A stretch of 64,000 nt of DNA from positions 77,544,416-77,608,415 of the forward strand of contig OX375878.1 in the NCBI GenBank assembly GCA_947359465.1, written 5' to 3'. Numbering within the stretch: the stretch's first letter is position 1; each line of letters begins with the position of its first letter. The position numbers were made by a program, and so were the translations under genes. The notes beneath the pieces are model-generated. The model saw nothing but the letters and a program-made list of their open reading frames with translations. It did not search any database and was not told the DNA's origin. This DNA comes from Metellina segmentata (taxonomy: Eukaryota; Arthropoda; Arachnida; Araneae; Tetragnathidae). This document shows, piece by piece, positions 22,446-33,951 of the stretch.

Positions 22446-24799
22446 CCAACAGAAGTTCCGTTATTACACCTGCAGCTGAATGGAATATTCAAGACAAATT
22501 GCATTTGCTTCAAACTAAATTAGTAGCGAATGTTGTAACAATTTAATTTACCATCTTCTCATAACGATGATGAAATTCGAAACTATCGCATACTAGGTGA
22601 AAGAATGGCACAACGAAAACATATTCATAGGAAAACTAAGTACAAGACTATCCACCGAATATTCGGCATTTTTACTGAAATTGAATGCACGGGAATATTC
22701 GTAGTCACTCGAAAACTTAAAATCAACTTCAGCAGAAGTGTGACGAATATGAAATGGATTATATGGTTGGATACAACATATATATATGCATATTTGCGTC
22801 CGAAGTAAATTGTTGAAGCAATGGAGAAGTTAAATTGGTATTAATTTTTTCCCCGTCCACTTAAATGATGCTAATATTCTTTTATGAAAAATAATTGATG
22901 ACTTTTCAATCAACAAATTTTTAATTCAACTCGATTAAAGCCGGGTTACATATTTTACTGCTAGTAATTATTTATTTTTAAAGTCCAAGTACTGTAACGT
23001 TAAGTGGGTCTGGGACTCAAAATTCTAAAATCTTCAGTTTTAAAGTTTTTGTTCTGAAATTTTTTCTGTTGGTATACATTGTATTTTGAAATTTTAATAA
23101 CTATTTAATATTTTCAAAACTTTAACAGTTTATTTATTAAAATTAAAAAATGTCAAAATTTTGACGAGGCAAAATTGATGTATCGCAAAATATTTCGTAA
23201 CAAATGACTTCATTTTTGCATTAATTAACTTCTATGAGTTAATAATATAAATTGTCATCAGGATTTTTGATTAAAACAATTAGAAAATATTAAAAATAAT
23301 ATTTTGTTATACATAGTATGCAAAGTTCGAAAAATTATTAAAAAAAAAAACTAATATATATACACACAATTGCTGAAGACAAATTAAAGAAATGTATTTG
23401 AAAAGTAAAAATTTCGTTCATTTATGACAAGTTGCTCTTAAGTTATATCGATTTTTACTAGTGAAATCCCATTTTACACAAAAGGAGAAAAAGAGCGTTT
23501 AAATTTATGAAGGCTCATTGGATTTGCAGCTGTCATGTTTATAAAAAGTTGAATATTTTCGGTTCTACGTGTGGTAAAAACAATTGTGAGGTGTCATATT
23601 AGAAAGAAGTCAAATTATTAGAAAGTCATTATTCAGAAAAATCTATATTATTTTGTAAGATAATAAAAAAAAAATTGAACTTTCTTTCATATTTTGTGTC
23701 CCACACCCCCTTAAACCATTTCAATTTCATTACTTTTCTTTCTTTATTGTTTCTTTTAAATAAACTATATTTTCTTTTTCCTGAGATGCTTATTGAGTAG
23801 TTGACGACATACGTAAATAACATCGACTACTACTAGTGTGTTGGTATTTCCGAAAGCCAGAGGTAGAAGGCCCAGTTTTTAACTACTGCGACGAAACAAA
23901 TACTGTTAAATACATGGTGTTAAAAATTGAGAGATAAATAGACATAAATCAGTACAGTAATAATGAGAGAATATATATTTCGCTTAAAGCAGGAACTCAC
24001 TGATATTTTTTGGGAGAGACTAAGTGCTAATTTTCATGTTGATGAAAAATATATTCATATTGTAATTTACTTACAAGATGGATACCAATATAAAAAAAAT
24101 GCCTATAATTTTTAGTTTTTAATTTTCAAACTAATGGTTAGTCTTTAAATAGCTGTTCAGTAGAAAACTATTTTTGTCAGGAAAGGAGTTTCTGCTTTTA
24201 GAGCATGTAATGTTTGTTGTATTGGAATGTGTTTAGTTAATGCATTAATACTTTTTGTCGTTATTTCGTATTTACCAAGTTCGATATTATTCCTCCAGTA
24301 TTTTTTTCCATCATATGGGAGGCTGTTTATTTGAAAAAGAAATGCGGACCCCTGAGAACACACGGATTGAAACTCAAAGCTGCATAATTAAATTCAACTA
24401 AATGACATATGTTTCGAGTTTGGTTAGTTAATCCCATTTGCATTCACCTTAATCATAGACGACGCAGTAACATCTGTTTAATGTTTGGAAATGAAGAATG
24501 AGGCGATACAGCTTGGCAGTTGTCTATTGGATTGGGGGATAGTTTAATAAATTGGAAAAAAAAAGAAAAAAACAACATTTTTTATCAAGCAACGAACTAA
24601 TTCCCACAAGTTTGTAATAGTCTGAATGGAAATCTAAAAGGATTTTTAAGAATTGATTCTATGGTTACCTCTTTAAAATTATTACCTGTCAGAAGTCTAC
24701 TTACATTTGCAGGATTTTATTGACTTCTATACAAAAGAAAATTGGCGGGAAAAAAAAAGGGATGCCGAACCTTTTAAGAAGTTGGGTCAAATTTTGTTC

Positions 24800-24801
<2 letters not shown>
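22446..24801. other. AT-rich sequence without recognised feature
   Basis: The motif TCCGTTATTACACCTGC near 22455 echoes CTGTTATTCCACATGCC near 22212, a weak repeat. Otherwise there is nothing I can support as a gene or element. Confidence 0.45.

Positions 24802-24869
<68 letters not shown>
24802..24869. repeat. (TA)n microsatellite
   Basis: About 34 TA units. Runs of alternating I and Y in overlapping ORFs on both strands are artefacts of this repeat. The following 370 bp hold no recognised feature. Confidence 0.95.
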
Positions 24870-24871
<2 letters not shown>

Positions 24872-25289
24872 CCTCCCCCAGGGAGGATGTGGAACTAGGA
24901 ATGAGAAATAAGAGTGACATGTAAATTTAACCCCATGGGGGTTCCCTCGATTTGACCATTTAGAAACTTTTATTCTTTCAACCAATGGATGGGCTATTTA
25001 GTCGTTATGTATGTATTGGTATAAAAGAAATGCTACACTACTTGGAAGTCTTTTGACGCTCAGAAGGTTAAATAAATAATGTATTTTAGTTATTTAATTA
25101 TTACTTAGTTATTTAATATTCTACAGAAAAATATGCATTCACATAGAACAAAAATCTTTCATTCAAAAATGCTAAAAAAAGACAACACAAGGATAATTTT
25201 CATAAAACAAAATAAATGAATCTCATCTTTATTTAAACGTAATAAATGCACTGAATTGTAATATTTTTGCTGTCCTTTAATGTATTTAA

Positions 25290-25581
25290 ACCTCTAGTAA
25301 TTGTCTTGACGATGTATCTCGTCATTGCTAAAACTGATCAGATCTTGTTGGACCAGATATCTCGCCATTACTGAAACTGATCAGATCTTGTTGGACCAGA
25401 TATCTCGTCATTACTGAAACTGATCAGATCTTGTTATACCAGATATCTCGTCATTAGAAAAAACTGACCAGATTCTTGGATCTCCTCATCTTAAAAATGT
25501 CGTTTTTTATCTTGATGACGTCATTAGCGAAATTGGTCAGATTTCGATGGACGAGATATCTCATTAAAACTACTTCGGTGG
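25290..25581. mobile_element. TTAA MITE of the GACGAGAT family, with internal 43-bp tandem units
   Basis: Inserted at the TTAA of ATTTAAA (25286-25289). The interior holds four consecutive units of about 43 bp built on GATATCTCGTCATTACTGAA and CTGATCAGATCTTG. The right end ACTACTTCGGTGG resembles the inverted left end of the family. The centre of the motif is the palindrome GACGAGATATCTCGTC or near variants. Confidence 0.55.
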
Positions 25582-25636
25582 TAAAGGCAAGAGGGTGTAT
25601 TTTGATATCCTAAAGCTAAATTCTCGTTTCATTTAA

Positions 25637-25841
25637 CCTTCCAAGTGAATTCGACAAGCTATCTCATCCATCAAGATGTAACAAATTTTGTTAATGACAA
25701 GATCATCAAGACATTGTCATATTTTTTATGATGACGAGATAAAGATCTGGTTTCTCCTATTGACGAGATATCTTGTCTATCAAGATGTGCTAATGGTTTT
25801 GATAATGTCTAGATGCCTTGTCAAGGCAATCAACAGGAGGG
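25637..25841. mobile_element. TTAA MITE of the GACGAGAT family, short copy
   Basis: Flanked on the left by TTAA (25633-25636) and on the right by TTAG. It begins CCTTCCAAGTG and ends CAACAGGAGGG. The interior has GACGAGATA and GACGAGATATCTTGTC. The second copy of the local duplication lacks it. Confidence 0.55.
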
Positions 25842-26228
25842 TTAGGCAATACATACGTGTCGTTTGTGTGCTTCCTACAGTGGACTAACCGCAATGGATT
25901 GATACGTGATCCATCTTCATAAGCATTCCCCACGCCATCTTCTTTTCATAGCCTAAATTGGTGACAAAGAGCAACTAAAAATATTAAACGCACTGCATTA
26001 TAATTTCTCTACTGTCGTATAATGATTAAATGTATTTAAAGGTACAAGAGTGTGTTTTGTTGTCCAAAAGTTACATTCTCTTTTTCTATGCGTGTCGTTT
26101 GCGTGATTCTCATAATGGACTAACAACAATGGATTGATACGTGATCCATCTTCTCAAAGAAACATTCCCCACGCCATGCGTCATCTTCTTTTGATAGCCT
26201 AAATAGATGCCAGAAAGCAACTGAAAAG

Positions 26229-29200
26229 AGATGTCTCTCCTGCCATCAAAAGCAGGAGAGGTCAACAGCGTCTGCTGCTTATTAAAGCTCAGAAAATGGC
26301 CGTTCCTCCCACTGTCCTCATCAGTCTTTTTTTTGAAAGAGGCCCGCGGAAAAGAAAATCACGCCCTTTCTTCCCGGGATGGACATAAAAGATGAAATCA
26401 ACAATAAAAACCTAAGCAGATTGCCATCAACGAGTCGTATGAACGAGAGAAAAGAGGAAGAGAAACGGGGCTTTCATTGGGCACCTTTTGCTTACAAAAA
26501 TCTTGGCAACTTTGTACCGCCCTTTCCCTTTCTTCCGTTCGTAACATTCATTCAAACAGTTGCTTTTGGGCTGTAATCTTGGGCCTGTCGGGAATATTTT
26601 TTTCACTTCGGACATTCATTCAAGGCTGAGTGAGCCCCAAAAAGATGATGTGTGAGCCAAGGCTGTGGGGCGGCGGTGGTACGAATGATTGCCTAAAGAG
26701 CGAAAAAAAGTGTTTTATCCCATAAAGACGAATGATACATGACGTATGTTCTTCTGTTTACTTTTCTGGGAGAAAAATAAAGGGCCGTCAATCCAGGTTA
26801 TTGTTCTGATCAATGCTTCAAGTGCTAACACTTTGATATTTACTCTTATTACCCTTTCTTAGCAGCGAAAACAAGAACACAAGCAGAAAGATCGTTGTGT
26901 ACTTATTGATGTGTGTGTATCGATGGGATAGATTGAAATACTGTTTTGGAAATGTCTTTTGATCTTTATTCATAATAATCAGTTGATAATTTATCAAATC
27001 TTTCGGAGAATATTTTAATTTGAAAAGTTTTTTTCAAATCTCAGGAAGAAAATTACATATATATTTTCATAAAAGCACTATACACACACAAGAATATTAA
27101 TTAAAACATGCAAATTATAAAGGACTGAGAAAATGAACTTCAATAAGATATTTTTTATTCTTTTTGATACTGATTAATGTAATTAGGAAAAATTTTCACT
27201 TCAAAGATTAATGTAAACCACAATTCCAATTTTTAGTTTTCTTCGCTTCAAATATTTCTTTATGTTCCTGGTTAAACTTACGTGAATAAAACTAAACATA
27301 GATCAAAATATTTTTCGAAAAAGTCTTCAGTTTTACCGTTTAATATGCGGTAAAAAAATTTTCAGAAGATAACCGTTAGACGAATTTAGTATTTTATGAT
27401 GTACGGTCTTTTCATGCATTTTACCTATTTAGCTTACTTTTTAAAGAGCACACTGTCAGTGACAAAGCTTATTATTTATGAAGTGGATGTTATTATTTTG
27501 ATCAATGTTTACAGTGAAAACACAAGTATTTACATTTACAGCTGTCTTTATTAGTTTCGTTATAATACCCTAGTGATGAGATCTGTAATTTAGTTTTTTA
27601 ATTTTACTTTACTCTCTCTTTTCATATTTTCAGCGTATAAGTTACACAAGCCTTCGTCGGAAACTTTTTTTTCTCTGATGAACTTAATTACCACTGCAAA
27701 AACTTATTTAAAGTTGAGAAGTATATATAACCCTGTAATATCTCCACTATATCACTAATTTTTTTGGTGGACAGTTTTACTGTCTTTCTTTTGTCATGCT
27801 AAGTTAGTGATTAACGGACGTGGTTATAAAAATTTCCAATAAGAAAATTTAGCCTGATGGCGCATCCGACACATAATAAATGGCGTTAGTTTTACAAGCA
27901 ATTCCAGTACTTGAATACAATCGTTAATTCTCCTTCTATCCAACACAACCAGTGAAAAATCCTCAACATATTCTAGAGCTTCATAAAACACCAAAACCTT
28001 TAATTAAAGAAAAAACACTTACTTGGCAAAGAAACATAAATCCTTATTTTTCCTCTCTCTGGAAGCTTCGATCCCACTGAAACTAGAGTGAATGGTGCAA
28101 CATACAAGTGTAGCTAAATAGTGTCGATATCATCGCTCTGAAATCACTGCGGTAAAAAATACAAGGTGAATGCTTACTTAACCTTTAAGCCAACTAGCTC
28201 CGGTCTCCCCTATAGTCATACTTTAGTAGGTAGTAAGTCGGGAATGTTTGATTTTTGCATTTATAATTATTTAAAAACCTTATTTCCCTTGTAAGACGAC
28301 TATGTAGTATTCTGGTTTCCTATATATTTAAGCCTTTACTTGTGCAATTAGCGAAATACATTGTGTGTTAATCCTTTGAATTTATTAACTCTAAAAAATA
28401 AACCCAAAGTTATCATGAAAAGAATATTTTCCCTTTGATGCGAGAAAGGTCACATATTCAAATAGTGTTCCTTAAAATGGCATATTTGTGTCTTCTTCTC
28501 GGAACAGAATATCGACTCTCACGGGCCATAAGAGCAACTCCTTATTACCTGCTTGTCTCTGAAATTTCATTTTTATTTTTCTGTTCCACCAATCCCTAAA
28601 AACGACAATCCGTGAAACACGAAATACGTGAAGTGGAAACAGAACCAATGCTAAAATTCTATTTGCAGAAGTAGTAAATAAAATATTCTGCAAGGGGCTC
28701 ATACATTTATGTAATCTCACAGCTTTTCCGCTTTTCTTCCCCATACTGCTGTTTCCTCTGCGAAGAAACTGTTTTTTTTTTTTTTCGACGGGACATCTAA
28801 AAATCATTGGAGCGAAATATTCCGTTCGTTCAGAGCGCGTGAAAGATCCCTCTTTTTTTTTCAAAATAAAAAGATGCAAATTTAACTTAGTCATCTTTGA
28901 TGTTTTCTGACGGCGGTGAGCTCAAATTCTGTACACGGACATCTTTCAATTTGTAAGGAGCGAATATGCTACAGCCCAGTCGAGCAAAGAGCATGTAAAG
29001 GCCAAGAGCACAGAGCAGCAAAGTATGGATATTTTTCTCCGTAGAAAAGAAAGCTTTGAGCTCTTTTTTGTACACCATTTTTTTTTTTTTGCATTAGGCT
29101 ATTCAAGTGACATACTTTTTCTAATGCGGAAATGTTTTTTGAAATATTTTAGAAATAAGGAATTTTAAAAAATAATTTATGAATTGTAACCTTTCTTATG

Positions 29201-29454
29201 AATAGAACTCAAATTTCATAAGATATAAAACAGAAAAATATACAAAGCTACAAATTCTGATAGATTGATAAATATAGACAGTGTATAATATTTTTTGTTT
29301 CTTACCATATATTATTAGTATTACTTGCAGGCAGAATACATGTTCCAATTTAGCGTGTTAATTTTCATATTGTCACACTATTATCATTCATTTTATCTTC
29401 TACAAGAATGAAATGATTAGAATGCAAAAGATAGAAAAGACAAAATATTTATTT
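26229..29454. other. Unique sequence with two GC-richer islands (26260-26760, 28450-29080)
   Basis: Both islands have overlapping open frames on opposite strands (up to 140 codons at 28472-28894, minus strand), poly-T or poly-A tracts and no recognisable domains or splice-supported gene. The AT-rich stretch between them has no feature. The segment at 29205-29285 repeats a part of the MITE at 29674-29997 (CATACAAAGCTACAAA or ATACAAAGCTACAAAT, then TCTGATAGATTGAT). Confidence 0.4.
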
Positions 29455-29673
29455 ATAAGCTAACAAATTACCCACCGTCACTTTGGTTAGATTGGGTGAC
29501 TATAGATTAAAAGTGACCAGGAAAATAATAACTTTCCTCTTTCATAGAAAAATAAGAAATCTTTTAAGAGTAAAATACTTTTTTTAACACCGTTTCCATA
29601 TTTTTATAACTTTTACAATCTACTTTGGACACAAATCCTGTACATGCATGCACATCAGTGCAATACGTTTAAC

Positions 29674-29997
29674 ATATCGCACCCCGGAAAGAAAAGTGAC
29701 ACAACTCAAAATTGAAGAATTTGAGAAACATCAACTTAAAGGATACTATAAACAGTAAAGCATACAAAGCTACAAAATCTGATAGATTGATTAATGTAGA
29801 CAGTGTAAAACTTGCAAGTAAGGTAGTGCAACTTAAGGTAAGTATTTATGGTGGTAATTTCTATTATATTCTATATAATACTAATGTAACACGTTGGGGC
29901 ACCTCATACATATTTTTCAATGACATAGCATCAAAATTTTTATTTTTTGACTTGTGTCACCTTTTTTGACTTGTGTCTTGCCGGGGGTGCGATATAT
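29674..29997. mobile_element. TATCGCACCCCGG MITE, 324 bp, inside tandem copy 1
   Basis: The left end ATATCGCACCCCGG and the right end CCGGGGGTGCGATAT are inverted. Next to the ends lie AGTGACACAA and, inverted, GACTTGTGTC. This copy lies opposite in orientation to 30992-31250: its right half matches the left half of that copy (TAAGTATTTATGGTGGTAA and its complement). Confidence 0.7.
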
Positions 29998-30991
29998 CCC
30001 ACGCTTGCTAAAAGTAAACTGACGAAAGGTGACAGACAAAACTACTACAAAAGACAATTTTGGGGAAGGATTAGAAAGATTGCTTTTAAAAGCAAATACG
30101 TTCTTTCTTAAAAATTCCGTTTTGTGGCACGTGCGTGCAAAAATAAAAGAACTTGTTTTAAAATTGAATGTCTTCAGTACTGACGAAACAATGATAACCT
30201 ATTATCATTTTCGATTTTAAATCGAATCGTAAAATAAGACACTTTGACTATCTATCACTATGACAAAGAGAGTTCGGTTTTTTTTTACACTAACGCGTTC
30301 TTTCATTAATGACGAAATTCAACATAAAAATTGTTTCATTCTATCTGACATGCCGTTTTAAATCAAATACTATGCGTTGGTGTTACGTGTGATGAAAAGG
30401 AAAAGCAATTTATTGTATAATAATAAGTATATTAAGCAAAAAATAACAGAGAGTTAAAACGAAATAAAAGCTGTCGTAAAAAAATTTGTTCTAAAGATAG
30501 AATTTCTCGATTATTTTTTGTCTTTAGATCTCACAGAATTGCCACAACTTACAGCTAAAAATCGGACAAAATTTAAAAACACGAAATTAATTCAGAGCGA
30601 AAAATTCTGGCAATATCATTGCACGTGGCAAACGAACACGAATTTCCGTTACTTTGTAGAGTATCGTTTGTCCCAAGTATTCGGAAATATTTGATATTTT
30701 AATATTTGATATAAATAAGACTATTAATACAAATTTTTTAAAATTTAAATGAAGTAAAAGTAGTTAAAAATAAGGAATTGATTTTTCTGCAGTATACTGG
30801 AAAAACAATTGCAATGGTCAATGTACCTTCCAGCTAGTCCAAAACTACCAAATTATCGTTGACTTCAGTACAATTAGTCAGATGTTTTATAACATGAAGA
30901 GCGCTTGCCTAAATATATGAACAAAGAGATTTTAAATAACGTATTCACTAAACTAAAATATGGTGTATCATAGTTGGAACATTGTATTAAC

Positions 30992-31250
30992 ATATCGCAC
31001 CCCGGTAAGAAACGTGGCACAAGTCAAAAAAAAATTTGATGTTATGTCATTGTAAAATATGTATGAGGTGCCCCAGCGTGTTATATTAATATTTGATGGA
31101 ATATAATAGAAGTTACCACCATAAATACTTGCCTAAAATTTAAAAGAAGCTTATACTATTTCAATATAAGTTTTATAGTATAGTTTAAGTTGATTTTTCT
31201 CAAATTCTGCAATTTTTAGTTGTGTCACTTTTCTTGCGGGGGTGCGATAT
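30992..31250. mobile_element. TATCGCACCCCGG MITE, 259 bp, inside tandem copy 1
   Basis: The ends ATATCGCACCCCGGTAAGAA and TTCTTGCGGGGGTGCGATAT are inverted. The matching site in tandem copy 2 (about 35800-35811, within ATTCACTAAACTAATATATG and its continuation) has no insertion. Confidence 0.7.
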
Positions 31251-32363
31251 GCTGGTTTTTTATGTGATACTTGTACAAACATACAGACACAAGTTCGAAC
31301 GTAGAACGGAAAGATGGACAGACAAACACAAACGGGTCCAAAACTGAAAGAAAACTTGAAATGGGTCGAAAATATTCAACGTACCAATAGACACTCAATT
31401 CTTACTTATATAGATTAGCAAATTATACACGACCCTACTTGCATTGAATTGGTTAACACTAGATTGAAGAAATGATCAGAATATATAATCACTTTTGTAT
31501 ATTCCGTGGAATAAAATAATATCTTAAAACCTTTTTCTCGACATCTTTATAATTTCTACAACTTACTTTGGGCACAAATACTACATGTGCATATTCATCC
31601 AGTAATACATTTTACATACATCGCACCTTTGCTGTATGACAAAGCTATAAAATGACGAAAGGTGACTTTTTAAGATTTCTACTACTGCTACCAAACACGA
31701 ATTTGAGGGGATTTGGAATTCTATTCCTCGAGTTCTCTCTTTTCATATTAAAGTGTTCAACTCAACTCATAAAAATGACCAATCTTTGGCGAGTGTGGCA
31801 TAGTCAACAAAACAATATTTGTTTACTTGAGGGCACTCTTGTATCTGACATGCAACATTGTAGAATTTAGTCATCTTTAATGTAAGGATGACAAATTGAA
31901 ATGATAAGATGTTCAACACTAAGTTTTTTAAGGCACATTTTTTCTTGAAAATTAAATTTTGTGGCACGTCTAATAATAAAAGAACTTGCTTTAAAATTGA
32001 ACGCCTCTTCAATACAGAAATACAAAGGTAACTTATTACCATTAAAAAAAATGGCAAGACAATTTGTTTTTCTCTCGATAGCTTTTTTTTTAAAGAAAGA
32101 CATTGTTTTCAATGAATTTTTAATGCATATAAATAAGTTGCTTAAATATAGCTTGAACTCTTAAAATTATTCACCTTGACCTCCTGTCATTAATACAAAT
32201 AACTTTTGAAGTTTGGAATTTTTAATGCTGTTTTCCTTTCAATAAAGGCAAAACTACACCTAAAATTTTCTTCATTCTGTCCTATTTGCCACATTAAATC
32301 GAATCATTTGTGGTGATGTTGCATGTGATGAAAAGGAAATGCAATGTATTAAAATAGTATATA

Positions 32364-32485
32364 CAGGGTGGTCCCGAATTCATGGTACAAACTTTAATGG
32401 TAGGTACAGGACATTGTAACAATGATTTATTGTATAGGAATGTATAGTCGCAAGTGACGCGGTGAGGCGTAAACAGGGGAAATAA
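32364..32485 (+). repeat. Left terminal inverted repeat, 122 bp
   Basis: Inverted match to 33742-33863, extending from CAGGGTGGTCCC to GGGGAAATAA with about one mismatch (GCGTAAAC against GCGAAAAC). Confidence 0.95.
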
Positions 32486-32609
32486 AAGGAAAGAGAAATG
32501 GAGTGATCGGTTGGTATCATTGCCGGTAGAGGGCAGTAGATGTCTAGCCGCTGTTGAACATGATGCATCGCAGTAGGGAAAAGCGCCATTCACAATTGTG
32601 CTGCCGTAG

Positions 32610-33686
32610 ATGATGGGTGACTTTACGTATGCAGAAAAAGCAGACATGCATTACATGTACGGCCGTGCAAATGGTAACGGCAGAGCTGCGTTACGAATGT
32701 ATCGCGCGGAGTATCCTGATCGACGAATGCCGGATCATAGAATTTTTCAACGGTTACATCGTCAACTTTGTGAAACAGGTGCGTTCGACGTCAACAGACA
32801 TGGCGCTGGTCGAGTAAGAGCTGTACGCACTCCAAGGCTGGAAGAAAGCATCTTGAACATTGTGGCTGATAGACCCGAGTCAAGCACAAGAACTGTTGCG
32901 CGTGACGTAGGTGTGAATCAGACTGTATGCAGAGTGTTAAACGAAAATCGCTTACACCCCTTCCATTTTCAGAAAGTACAAGCATTGAATCCGGCAGATT
33001 ATCCCCGCCGCGTGAACTTCTGCCTGTGGGTGATGCAGCAATGTGCGTTGCAGCCGTATTTCGTAGATTATGTGCTATTTACAGATGAAGCGACATTTTC
33101 ACGCGAGGGTGTCTTTAATGCGCACAATTCCCATGTGTGGGCAACCGATAATCCACATGCAACGCGTCGACATGCGTTTCAACAACGTTTCAGTATTAAT
33201 GTGTGGGCTGGTATTGTGAACGACTTTTTGATTGGCCCATACTTACTACCCACGCGGCTCACTGGCGGAAGCTATCTTATTTTTCTGAAAGAAGTGTTAC
33301 CACAACTGCTGCATGATGTTCCGATCGCCATTCGTAACCGCGTGTGGTTTCAGCACGATGGGGCGCCAGCACACTTCAGCATTGATGTACGGAATTACCT
33401 GAATGCCACGTTTGGTACTCGATGGATTGGGCGTGGTGGACCAGTCCCTTGGCCACCCCGATCTCCCGATTTATCGAGCCTCGATTACTTTTTATGGGGA
33501 CATCTAAAGCATCTTGTTTATGAGACTCCAGTTGACTCAGATGAGGATCTCGTCGCTCGCTTATCTGTAGCTGCTGCAGGTGTGCGTGAAATACCAGGCA
33601 TCTTTGAACGTGTACGCCAATCGCTCCACCGACGCTGTCAAGCATGTATCGATACTGGTGGACGCAATTTTGAACAATTACTGTAA
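32610..33686 (+). CDS. Transposase, Tc1/mariner superfamily, D-D-41-D spacing
   Basis: A 358-residue open frame between the inverted repeats, with ATG at 32610 (a second ATG follows directly). Residues about 5-55 form a first helix-turn-helix of the kind seen at the start of many arthropod transposases (YAEKADMHYMYGRANGN). Residues about 75-112 form a second one (TRTVARDVGVNQTVCRVL), after a GRVR linker. The catalytic domain has D159 in LFTDEATF, D250 in FQHDGAPAHF and D292 in SSLDYFLWG, aligned with the mariner residue in PSDYxLF. There are 41 residues between D250 and D292, the spacing described for the rosa and Visitor groups. The role is excision and insertion at TA. All catalytic residues are present and there is no frameshift. 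Group membership is inferred from spacing only. Confidence 0.93.
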   Translation: MMGDFTYAEKADMHYMYGRANGNGRAALRMYRAEYPDRRMPDHRIFQRLHRQLCETGAFDVNRHGAGRVRAVRTPRLEESILNIVADRPESSTRTVARDVGVNQTVCRVLNENRLHPFHFQKVQALNPADYPRRVNFCLWVMQQCALQPYFVDYVLFTDEATFSREGVFNAHNSHVWATDNPHATRRHAFQQRFSINVWAGIVNDFLIGPYLLPTRLTGGSYLIFLKEVLPQLLHDVPIAIRNRVWFQHDGAPAHFSIDVRNYLNATFGTRWIGRGGPVPWPPRSPDLSSLDYFLWGHLKHLVYETPVDSDEDLVARLSVAAAGVREIPGIFERVRQSLHRRCQACIDTGGRNFEQLL

Positions 33687-33712
33687 ACATGACACTTGTC
33701 AACAACGCTTTC

Positions 33713-33718
33713 AATAAA
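33713..33718 (+). terminator. Polyadenylation signal AATAAA of the transposase gene
   Basis: AATAAA lies 27 bp after the TAA stop at 33684-33686 and upstream of the right inverted repeat, the expected position for a self-contained transcription unit. Confidence 0.6.
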
Positions 33719-33741
33719 ATCTTTGTTTTTCCTTTCGGCCG

Positions 33742-33863
33742 TTATTTCCCCTGTTTTCGCCTCACCGCGTCACTTGCGACTATACATTCCTATACAATAA
33801 ATCATTGTTACAATGTCCTGTACCTACCATTAAAGTTTGTACCATGAATTCGGGACCACCCTG
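33742..33863 (-). repeat. Right terminal inverted repeat, 122 bp
   Basis: Inverted match to 32364-32485. It ends ACCACCCTG followed by TA. Confidence 0.95.
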
Positions 33864-33951
33864 TATTTAAAAAAGAAAGCAGCAGTTAACAACGAAATAA
33901 AACTTGGGAGAAACGCTGTTCTAAAGATATTTGTAATTATTTTTCATCGTA

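Larger units (their letters stand above)
25241..26228. repeat. Two-copy tandem duplication; first copy carries two MITEs
   Basis: The second copy (25983-26228) reads GCACTGCATTATAAT, AATGTATTTAAAGG, AAGAG, GTCGTTTGCGTG, ATGGATTGATACGTGATCCA, TTCCCCACGCCAT, TAGCCTAAAT and AAGCAACT. The first copy (25241-25979) has every block in the same order but is about 500 bp longer, because it contains the TTAA MITEs at 25290-25581 and 25637-25841. The shorter copy therefore shows the sites before insertion. Confidence 0.7.
29455..31418. repeat. Long diverged tandem unit, copy 1
   Basis: Landmarks in order: AACAAATTAC; ATAACTTTTACAATCTACTTT with GACACAAAT; TGACGAAAGGTGAC (30017); GTGGCACGTG and AATAAAAGAACTTG (30124-30160); GTGATGAAAAGGAAAAGCAAT (30388); CGAAATTAATTCAGAGCGAAA (30582); ATTCACTAAACTAAAATATG (30943); and a tail with GGTCGAAAATATTC and TTATATAGATTA. 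All recur in this order in 31419-36250. Two MITEs interrupt this copy. No protein is encoded that I recognise. Confidence 0.7.
32364..33863 (+). mobile_element. Intact Tc1/mariner-superfamily transposon, 1,500 bp
   Basis: Terminal inverted repeats of 122 bp (32364-32485 and 33742-33863) begin CAGGGTGGTCCCGAATTCAT and differ at about one position. TA lies on each side (32362-32363 and 33864-33865). The element carries one open transposase gene and a polyadenylation signal. The near identity of the repeats and the open frame point to recent insertion. The matching place in tandem copy 1 (TAATAAGTATATTAAGC, near 30430) shows the uninserted TA. Confidence 0.95.

Noticed and set aside
24707..24985. 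Open frames on both strands through the TA repeat
   Set aside because: Alternating I and Y are simply translated (TA)n.
25311..25500. CRISPR-like array of 43-bp units
   Set aside because: The units are contiguous and similar over their whole length with no unique spacers, and lie inside a MITE of a eukaryotic genome.
28472..28894. 140-codon minus-strand frame as a gene
   Set aside because: Contains poly-K from a poly-T tract, no recognisable domain, no gene context.
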